A stretch of DNA of 64,000 nt from Hemibagrus wyckioides (taxonomy: Eukaryota; Chordata; Actinopteri; Siluriformes; Bagridae): NCBI RefSeq assembly GCF_019097595.1, contig NC_080718.1, forward strand, positions 16,513,157-16,577,156, given 5' to 3'. The number at the start of each line of letters is the position of its first letter. Within the stretch, counting starts at the first letter, position 1. Position numbers and translations under genes: made by a program. Below are positions 38,701 through 49,990 of the stretch, piece by piece. The notes beneath the pieces were generated by a model. It was not told the origin of the DNA and ran no database searches. It saw only the letters and a list, made by a program, of their open reading frames with translations.

Positions 38701-41700
38701 AGACTTATGCTGCATTTAAGACATGTAATTTTCCCAACTACAGCTATTAACAAACACACAAAAGGTCAGTCTTCTCAACTACCATGTTCTTCCTGGTTTA
38801 CGGAGTGATGTCAAATCAACATCATCGTGCACACTGTGAAGAGTGTAAAGTCCCCTTCTCTACTTAGGTTAGTTTATAGTGGTTTTGGCTTTTGATATAC
38901 AGTACAGAGACATTACTTGGTTAAATCTATGATGTTGACCACATTAATCACTGTTTTGAGAAGGTAATCAGTAATGTTAGTAATGTCGGCTGTTGTTATT
39001 GTACTGCATTTTCAGTCAAGTGCAGTTAAAGTAGCTTGATGAGCTTTACATGAACAAAACAAACAAAAGACACACTTTCGTAATTGCAAAAACACCCAGA
39101 CATATACAGTACATCATACTATTCATAAGTCCTTATCAGCTCATACAAGCCATCATCCATGGACATAGAAACATCCTGGACCATTGGTATAGATATTAAA
39201 CTCATACTGCTGTGTGCTAGAAGTGTAATAACATAAAAGAAATGTCAGATAAAATTGTCTGTGTCACAAATGACACCATTTTGTGAGGACATTTGCAGTG
39301 CACCACAGCTTAATGCACAAAAGCTCTTGAATAACTGTCATTACCTTTTGTCATGGCATTAAAACTGTCATTCTGCATGTCACATAAAGTTGCTCTGAGG
39401 GCCACGATAAGTTCATGCAGAAGCTGCCTCACATTATCCCTGCTACATGTACATTGATTCTCATAACTGCTGAGAAAAATGACAAAAATTTCAGAGCAGC
39501 AGACATTCTCCTTCCTGTTCCAGCATTGTTCTTTCTGAAAGCTAGTCAGCTTCTATTTCCATTTAACGCAACTGTACAGAGTTTTTCCTCTGTTGTCAAA
39601 TGCTCAACATTTACCTATGCTAATGAGAAGTGCAGCATTACACAGTGACAGGTACTTCTACATTATGATTGTGGTCATTAGCTGCTCATGAATTATTACT
39701 GTCTGTTAAAATTCCCATTAATGTTTAATGAAGTGGTCAAAACAGGCCCGAGTGATTTACCTTCCACATGATAGATTGCGAGAAAAAATGAAACGGTGAT
39801 GGGAAGGTAGCTTTGATTTAGTCTGTAATATCTCAGCTATTAGATTAATGAGTTTGAGATGCAGCTCTCCACCTCTGTGAGTATGAAAAGTGAAAAAGAA
39901 AAGGAAATGGAAGTGCAGCCCATCAATTAACTACACAGAGGGAGATCATCAGAGCTGGAATGTCAATTAACCACACACCACACACACACGCTCATCCATG
40001 CAGATACTCACTTCCTCCCTTGCCACTCTTCTCCATCCGATACTGATAAATGTGAAGAGTGAAGAGCATGTGCGAGTTGCGCCGATCCTCCTCATCTGTA
40101 TCAGGATGGCTGGTACTGCGTGCTGCAAGGGCTGCATCCAGAAAGAAAGCAGCCTTTTCTGCGGTAGGAGCTCGCAACTCACTGTGATTCTGGAGCTGAA
40201 ACCAATTTCAGAAAAAAATACACTGATCCTGTTGCATCCTCTCAAAACAAAATGGATAATTAATAACACATATGTTCATTCTTCGTTACAACAAACAAAC
40301 GTTACATTTCCTAATACATGTCTTAGACCTCTTTTATATCCTGATTCTTTTATATCCTGTAACTGTAAAAGTGGACCATGGGTTGACATGGCAAAATTTT
40401 CAATGTTTTTCTTTTCCAAATGGTTTGAAAGAGACAGACAGAGAGTCTTGTAATTAAAATTGAAATAGAGAATGCTCTCTGAGCTGCTCTACACACAGGT
40501 AGTCCATTAGATTTGGGGAATGACTACTGACAGAGTTATCAAGGGATCAAGAGAGTAGTGGGCACAATCTCAAGAATTTGATTGGTAAAAAGGCTAAAAA
40601 GTCAAGATCCCTTTAGGCCTGTACCAGAGGGGAGATAAAGCAGCAGGCTTAGAACCTGTTGTAAGCAACTACTAGCTAAAAACTGTACAATGTATTTGAT
40701 GGGTTTTTATTTTAGAAGAGTGCTATAACTGTGATATATACCTAAAAAAAATAGTAGTGTATCAGTATTTATTCTTGGGACCAGATCCACTATGGCCTTG
40801 AAATGGCCCTAAAGAGGTGAAATGAATCAATATTACGAATGAATGTTTCAGCAATCAGATAAACTCAAGCTTGAAATAAGCAGTGACTATCCAAGTTCGC
40901 AGCACTAGCACTGAGAAGGGAGAACACTCTGAGGAACACTGGGTGGAGCCTGAATCCCTCTATCTAAACTTCACAAGCCTACAGGCAGCCTTTGAAGTGT
41001 CGGCCTCATATGGACCCCAAAAAACAACATCTGATGCTAACACCTGGCAGTGCTTTCAACTACCTTCTACCCCATCTCCCCAAACACCACATACACCACT
41101 AGCTTTTACCCTCCTCCAGGGAGGATGCTGGTGGGGGAAGGAAGAAAGACACATCAGTATCACCCTTAGATGGGGGGATGAAACAGCTGCCTGTTAGTGC
41201 AGGGCTTCATGACTTTACACTATAAAAATGGTGCTTAAATGAGGTGTAGTTAAAACATAACCCATTTTATTAATGCACAGACAGCAAACCAAATATACAC
41301 AAAGAAAATAAAACTATATAAGAGTTCCAAGTTCACATTTAAAAGTGTAAAAAATAACAATAACAATAATGCCCTGAGCTCTCACTAACCTGTGTGCCAC
41401 AGATGGGGTCCTCGCGCAGGTAGACCCCTGGCGACTGGCCATCCTGCAGACTGCCTGTTGAGACATCCGAGAGCAGATCCTGCAGACCTTCTTCTTTGCC
41501 ATAGATCTCGACAGCCGAGACACGTACAGAAAAACGTGTGCCAGTTTTCTCCCTACGCTCACTGATAAGCTTGAAGAGCCAGGAGATGGCACAGGGCGCA
41601 ATGCCAAGGCTCTGAGAAGAGCTGTCTTTGCCAATCATGGTGTACGTCTTGCCTGGTGAGGGGGAGAGAGCAAGCTGTTAATTCTGGCAGCGTATTGAGA

Positions 41701-44700
41701 GCGTTCGACACACTGGTGTATACAGAGCTCTGGAATTTCAAAAGAGCCTTTTCTACTGATGATATCACTTATTATCATCGTTGACTCAAATTCATTTACC
41801 AGTGGTATATGTGATAATAGAGAGAAAACGAGAAAAGGGAAAGAGGGAGTTATAGGAATTAAAAGGGTCTCTTCTTCACAACACAACAGTAAGAACTTAA
41901 GCTAAGCTCACTATCTGTAAGCAAAAACGTTGCAATACCTGTTGCTAATAAAGCCTGGAATAAATTCTGTTAAGGTTTAAGATATTTGCAACCTGTCAAT
42001 CAAACAAAAGGGTCTGATAGAAAACAACAAGTAAGAAAACTGGTTGAAACAGCAATTTTTTGCATGCTTGCTTTAAGTTAGACGAGAACGTTTCCATCCA
42101 AAGTTTCTTAACTTGAAGGAAAAAAGTGCTTGCAAACAACTGACAAGAAATACATAATTTGACAGATTAAAATATACGCTGTGTGTGGTATATAGAGTTT
42201 ATCAGCACTGCACAATTGAAACAAGAGACAACTCAGAGGTATGCAGCTATGAGAGAATTATCAGCAGGATGTTGTAATGCCAACCTGCCCATCATTCAAC
42301 ACAACGCCATCATTTGTACATCCTGTCAACTCATATTACTGTCAAATAAATGTTCTTAAAAACATTGACCAACCCAGTAAGCTGTCTATGATGACACTTT
42401 TTTTTCCACTGTTACCTGTTTTTTCTTTGTTGATCTGTTTGTTTTAGACCACATTAACTGATCAACTGTCTCATCTCAAATATTTGAATTAGTTCTTATT
42501 TCATCATCGTTTTCTCTTTTTTTGTTTGGTTGATGCTATAGAAACTAACATTACAAAATTTGCATGTAATCTTTGTAAGCTGCTTGATTTATATGATGTA
42601 ACTATGCCATTGCTTTCCCAACCTAAATACTAAACACTACTTGTTGTAACACTAATGCTTACTATTTTATACCAACTTCAGCTCAAAAATATTGATCTAG
42701 TCACAATTTTAAGAAATACAAATGCGTTGTAGTGTAAGCATAAGTTAAGTTTTCAATTATACTGTTTAACCTATGGCCTTTCTGCTCATAATAATCACAC
42801 ACTTACACACTTATACACTTACACACACACACACTCAATCGACCTGAGTGTATCACTAAAGGCTTTTAAAGAAATGAGAAGAACAAACCATCTTTATTTA
42901 GTGCCTAAGTGGCTTCCACACTATTAAGCAAAAGCCTGGCCTATAAGACAAATGGCTGCTATCCCACCTGTAAGTCATTAGTAAAAAGTAATGCGATGTA
43001 ATTACATGTAATGGTAATAAAGAATATTGAACAAAAAAGCTTACCAAGTTTAACATGACCAAAGCTGAAGATACATCCATCTGCTCCATTCACCACTGAC
43101 TGGATAATTTCAGCCACGGTCCCTGAGCACACTTCAGCCTGCAGACATCCAGAAAAGACAAATATATGAACAGTCAGCCACTATTCTTGACAATGCAGTA
43201 CAGCAGATTTGGTTGCAGAATGCCATGAACTATTTACCGGACCCTGGTCAGTCTGAAAGGCAGACATTCACGCTGCATACAGATACCCACTTAATTCATC
43301 ATTAGTAAATGAAATACAGAGCAACATCAAATCAACCAAGTAGCAGCTCATCATGGATTCATCAGGCATGGGGTGGTTTACACTGCTGCAGTCTACGGTG
43401 CTGTCATTACAATCTGTTCCACTAGCCTCAGTCCACAGGGACAGTTCGCTATTGCAGCAATCTCCTTCCATACATCACACGTAGATAAAGTACACACAAG
43501 GACAAACAGGCTATCCTATATACTGTAGACCGTAGAGCACACATTTTAGCGAGCTACTAGAATAATGTGCCACTTCAGCTACTAAAACACACAATTATTT
43601 AGTAGATTTACCATCTGTTCAAGCTTATCTAATCATTTTAAACGTTACAATGAATATTTTAATCAGACAAACACTTTAAATCAAGCATGCGCTGAAGAAA
43701 CAAATTAATTGTTTGTGTAAAAAGCCACTATAAAATGGGTTTAATGCTGAGTTCTTTCAGCGCAGACATTAACAAGTCAACTCAGTTGCCACAAAACGTC
43801 AACTAAATTGTTCTCACTTAATCATTCTCAAGGACTGTTCATGTCTCTTAAGTGTCTCCTTGTGGTTATTTGTGTGGCTGTTTGGAAGGCACTCTGTTCT
43901 TAATTTGGATGCCCTCCTGCCATCAGAGTCTGGGTGAGGAACTGAAAACGCTGCTGAATATATGCGGCAGGAATTCAATTCATTTTCCAGACTTAAAAGA
44001 AACAGCTGCTGTGACCATACTATGAAGAATGATGCTGAAATAAGATGGCCATTTTTGCATTAAGCCTCAAGCCCTGTCCAGAATATATGTGTGGGAGGAG
44101 GGGTTGTTTGTATATGTGTTGTGCAGATGTCCTACTGCCCTTGAGGAAATGTCTTAGTGCAGAAGTACTAGAATACAGCCAAGGAGGCAATAAAACAAGA
44201 GTGCAGCATCAGAATGATCACAAAACCAACAGCAATTCACACAGATTCCAACAGAGCTCTTACCTGTGAGGCATCTTGGGTGAAGACAGCATCGAAAGCA
44301 AACATCTTTGGAGCAGCTAATGGTGTACGTCGGTGCCCAGAGCTGGGCTGGGTCAGGAGCGAAGGCTCATAGAGGGTCAACTGCTTCTTCCGCTGGTCCA
44401 CCTTCAGGAAAGACATGGACTCAGAAGAGTCCTGCACCCCAACAGATGGACAGATCCGCACCATCACCTTCACCTGCTCAGAGAAACAATGAAGGATAAA
44501 GTGAATAAAAGAAAGTACTATGTAAGGATGCTCACGCAGAAAAGAAATAGAAAATTACAGACCATTATAAAATAAAATGCAGTTTGTTTAACTGAATTTT
44601 TTTTTCTTTAGGATTATGCGCTTGGTAGAATGATACTGTACATTTTCTGACAGAGTATAAAGCTTGTGTTTTAACTATAGACGCTGTAAGGAGGAAGTCT

Positions 44701-45265
44701 TCCAACACATTTTACAGTGTCACACCCATACACACAGAGCCAGGAAGGAGCCAGCAGCTGAAAATTGCTCTAATTAATCCTCACAACACATCAGTAAGAA
44801 GCTGCCACTGTAGGCATCACTCAGTGGCCAGGCAAACACGAGTACAGTACAGCAGATTCCCCCTGGAGCTCCTACAGCATTCCAATGTGAGCAGCACAAA
44901 GCCATACCGCATCCTTGTGGACCTGTGGTTAGTGTTTATTTACAGCTTCAGTCCAGCTTTGGTCCAGCAGAACAATGTCTGCTTTGCTTTATCCCATTGC
45001 CGTGCCTGTGAGGAATGTCTATGTATGCCACAGCACCAGCCGTGGCCGAACTCCCCCTCGTTCCTGCTGCTCCGCAGGGGCCGATTACCGCTGATGGACA
45101 TGTGCACATGGTGAAGGAAATTACTCTGGCTGTGACATTGGAAACAGGTTTCCATATATGACTGACCAAAAAAAGTCAAGCTAAGTCAACAGTCTCCACT
45201 ATATTTATATTGGTTGGGCAACAAGGTCTTGCACACCTTAAATTTATATTAATGGATCTGTTCTC

Positions 45266-45335
<70 letters not shown>

Positions 45336-48300
45336 CCCCTCGGTTCTCAGTATCTAGATAGATATTAATTCACAAACACCAGCAGATGACCAGATCTATT
45401 TCATAATAATTTGTTTAATTAATTTCTCACTAATTGTTTTTGATGGTAGCCATGACAACCATAGTTTTTTTGAAATGTAGTTCCACAGTTATGCTGTCAA
45501 TTTGTTATTAGTCTTGAATATACTGATATACTGATAATGTGTATTGTAAGTGTCTTTAGGCATAATATGGCTAATCTTTTAGATATAAAAGTGTCCTAGG
45601 TATAATTTAGTGTGTAGAACTTGAGTCCCAGTCGATCATTTCAAGCGACAGCAGATGTGTTCCAGTAGCAGGGCAAAGGAAGCTCATTAATGAAGCTGGG
45701 TTTCAATGAGTCCATTTACAATGGCCAGTTAGCAATCATCTCAATGGGCTTGAGCTTTTGGCAACATGTGTTATAATAATCTAACAGAGCAGGTGGTATC
45801 TAATCTGGTACAAATCTTCTCGATCTCTATAAATATGGTAGCATGCAGCTGAACAATAATAGACAAAGAGGATACATGCTGAATTCTTTCTAATGCTGGC
45901 TTTGCTTCCATTCAGAGCTTTCAACAATGCTGGCTGTTTGTTTAAAACCTGAGACCACTAGCTACATTTTGAAAAAGACTATTTATTTTTCTGGAATTCT
46001 TAATTACTTACTTAGCTATAATGTATCTTTATAGCTCTGCACTGCAATAATGAGGTATTTGCTTTTAATAAGTCAACAAATCTTCTCTGCCGTATACATG
46101 TTCAAAAAGCCAAGTGTATAATGAGGGGAAAAATAGTTCATCAACACGTTTAATGCCCCCTCCTACTGAGAACAAAGCAGGAAAAAAACAAAAGAGAACA
46201 AGGAGAGCAGATTCATGACATTCCATGGGATTTATACCACTATATTAGCGTACACTGCCCCAAGCCTGTCTGGGCAGCAGTCTGTATGATGCAAACAACT
46301 GCAGCTGTGTACAGACACCACACGATACGTGTGTGTGTGTGTGTGCGTGTGTGTGTGTGTGTGTGTCATGCCAACCAGCATGTGTGTTCCCCACTGAACA
46401 CTAAACAGAGAGATGTATGGCCCTGCATTTCTCTGGCCAGGTTCAAACCAATAGCACTCTTTATTCACTGTCAAAGAATGCATTTGTAAGCACAATGATA
46501 GTTTCAGTGCATGTGTGTGTGTGTGTTTATCTCTCTAACCTTGCCCATGCCAGGGTTCTCCTTGGCCTTTGAGCTGGCCCTGAGCAGGCATGGTGGAGCG
46601 GGTGGAGGGGACAGCTGGAGGATGCTGCTGAAGTTGGTGGGGTAAATGGAGGGCTCTGGCGGCTGCAGCATAGGCGGCTGGGTCTTTTTCCGCTTGGAGG
46701 AGAGGTTCAGCTTCTGTGCAGCCCTGGGGAAAAAAACACCATGCAATTCAGTACAAGCTCTTTCTAAAGTCTCACGCTTTGTGTAGAAAATCACAGCAAA
46801 GCGCTGCAACCAATCAACTGACAAGTTCTTGCACACCATAGGGAAGGTTCTTTCCAAAAAGCCTTAAATTTTGCCACTCATTCAAGTTGGGAAGGTGAAA
46901 TAAAAATCAATCTGCTCTTTTGCTGATTGATTTAACGGTATAGCTTGGCATTTACAGAAGTGAAAGGTCAAAAGCCCCATCTCAAAGCCAAAGTAAACAC
47001 ACAGCAGCCTCACTCGCTTTCTCTCACTCGTTCCCTCTCTGCAGGTTGCCTCCTCCCTTTACTTCACATAACCAAATGGCCAAATTATGCCCCCATCACC
47101 CCAAAATGCCCTCCTCTTTTTCAGAGGGAAATGTGAAACTGCAGCTAATAGGGTCAGTTCCGCCATTAGCCTTGACATTAACCATTTGCTGGCACTGACT
47201 CCACAGTAACCCAGCCATAATAAGGACATTAATCTCATTCATGTGAGATACAGTCTTAACATTTCAAGTAGACAAATGAAAAAGACTTTACTGAAGTGTT
47301 TGTGGAACATATTTATATATTATATATTTCACTTGAAGTGTGCAACGGTTGATCTGAAGCTGAAATGGTTTCGTGTCCAATGAACGACACGTGACGAAAG
47401 GGACACTAGTAAAAAATCATGAGAAAAACAAGTACAAAGTAAAAGAGAGCAAGACCTGAAGAAAACAGGAAAGAGGAAATGAAAGAACTAACAAAAGATG
47501 CTTAGGCTCTGCAGGTAACGCTAATTAGGAGGAGCCTTACGGGCATTGAACTGTGTGTTGTGTGGAATGCACTAAGTGGAGGAGAGAAGCTGACAGGCGG
47601 CATCTGTCTCATGCTGAATACTGTAGTGCTGAAGGGGGAATTACTCCATACCACACACAGTGAGTGAGCAGCGCACCTATGAAACTCAGTTAACTACAGT
47701 TAAAGTTAATGTCCCAAATCTCACTGCACTATTTTATTCCCTTAAAGTCTGAAAGTCTGAAAGTCTTGTTACTCATTTATTAATCTTAAAGCATACGATT
47801 CTGTAACTATTAGCAATTCCTTAACTTTAGTGAAACTAATTAGAAAGGTCAGAATAATTAGTCACAGGAAGAAAAGTGTCTATTTTTAAAGGTATAATCA
47901 GTGAGTTTGGTAGACTCAAAATTTGGGGACACAGTGGACCTGGAGCTGAGATGATTGGGTGCAAGGTGGAAGATTTAGAGTAGCCAGTAAACATGCTGCC
48001 ATGATATTGTGTGGGTGTGTGTGTGTGTGTGCATGAATGTGTGTGTGTGTGTGTGTGTGGAAACCAGGGCACCCTGAAAAAAAACACAAAGAGCACATGG
48101 CCATCTCTAAAATCCCACCTACACCTCTTAGGCTACTGTTGCTCTTGACTAAAACTCAGAATTTCTGATCTCTGGCTATTATAAGACAAAGTCCACAAAT
48201 TTCTACTACTAAACTCTAGATGGTCTGTTATGATGTCAAATCAACATGGAAGCTAACAGCAACAAGAGTAAATACAGTAGCACTTCTTCCCTGTAAATCG

Positions 48301-49414
48301 GTTAAGCAAAGATAAGATAAGATATAACTTTATTAATCCCGAAGGAAATTCTTTGTTTTGTCTAGTATTTGCTTTGGATCACTCAACATACGGAAATATT
48401 AGCTTGTTCAGAATTCCTATTAGCGAGGTTGAACAGAGCAATATACATATGAATACATGTGCAAGAGGAGGAGCTTTCTATATAGGTACAAGATCCCACA
48501 GAATTCAGAGTTTTTTGTAGGAACAGATTTTACAGACAAAAAAACAAGTATTACAAACCACTTTTCAATATAACTGACATTTTTAAACAAAACAAACAGC
48601 TTACTGAATGAATGAATGAATGAATGAATGAATGAATGAATGAATGAGGTAGCAAAAAGAGTGCATGTAAACAAGTGTGTATGCCATTCAAGAGAATGTG
48701 AATATGACAGGTTTTGTGTGTGTGTGTGTGTGTGTGTGTGCAGACACATCCTCTTTCCTCAGCAAGCAGACTGCTCATTAGTCCAGTCTATCATGCCTTT
48801 GAACATGGCTATGTGTGTGTGTGTATGTGTGTTTTCTTGTGTGTGTGTGTGTGTGTGTGTGTTCGTGTGTGTGTGTGTGTGTGTGTGTGCGCACCTACTG
48901 GACCTCCACCCTCCCATCTACCCTCTATCTCTCTATATCTCCATGAGTGTCATGCCTGCTTTATTCCTCTCTGCTCTACCCCCTCCTTCCTCTCTTCTCC
49001 CTCTCCAGTCCACAGTGACAGCCCACAAGCACAATCAGGGAACACACCGCTGGCTGATGAAATAATTATAGCGTCCAAGAGGAATACAGGAGGAGTTTCT
49101 CCCCAGGGAACTGCAGGCCCATGAGTAAGGGAGGTCTGTGAGTGCGGGTGTGTGTGTGTGTGTGTGTGAGTGTGTATAAGTGGGAAGGAGCGTTTGCACA
49201 GTGAAAGAGAAAAGAGGAGAGACAGACGCAGCGTCAGAGGCGCGAGACAGGCAGAGTGTGTCACTGATTGTGATCCAGTGACAGTAGATCTCCACATACA
49301 TGATAAATGCAACGTTTTCAGAATCCCAACCCACCTTATTTTACGTGTCAATGTTCTGCACAACTAGAATCAACACCATTCCAGATTTTAACTTAAAAAC
49401 ATAATAGTATTAAA

Positions 49415-49479
<65 letters not shown>

Positions 49480-49957
49480 GCAAAAGAAAAAAATGCCTCT
49501 CACATGTGTTCCCTCCTACCATCCCACCTTCTCTTTCTCTCTTTTGCTTTCTTTCACCACCTCTCAGAGACTAACCTGGCTTGGCTCATAGATGGACGCT
49601 TGCCATAAAGAACATGCCAAAGTGCCTACACTTTCCAAGGCTTGTCCACCTGTTCAACTTCACTGTAGCTGACATACACAGATACACTTTCACACACACA
49701 ATAATAAAATATACAATTTAACCTCACCCTTCACATGTCTTGACAAGTTCAAAAGTTGCTGAGAAATCACTTTCACCTTTAGAAAATTAGATTTATTTTG
49801 CAAAAAATGAGTGACAATGTGATTAAATCTCATGTGGGTTCAGTAGGTATGCAATAAATTCAATTAGTATTATTTATTATGTTGACAGAGAAGTAGAGTA
49901 GGGAAATGGGGTGAAGGGGTAAAAAGGATCAAGTCTCACACACACACACACACACAT

Positions 49958-49990
<33 letters not shown>

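Noticed and set aside
44820..45180. GC-richer intronic block with open frames on both strands
   Set aside because: It has no fitting splice sites in phase with the flanking kif26a exons and no recognisable protein.
48640..49124. Frames of 136-141 codons rich in Cys and Val
   Set aside because: They are translations of TG arrays joined by short spacers.
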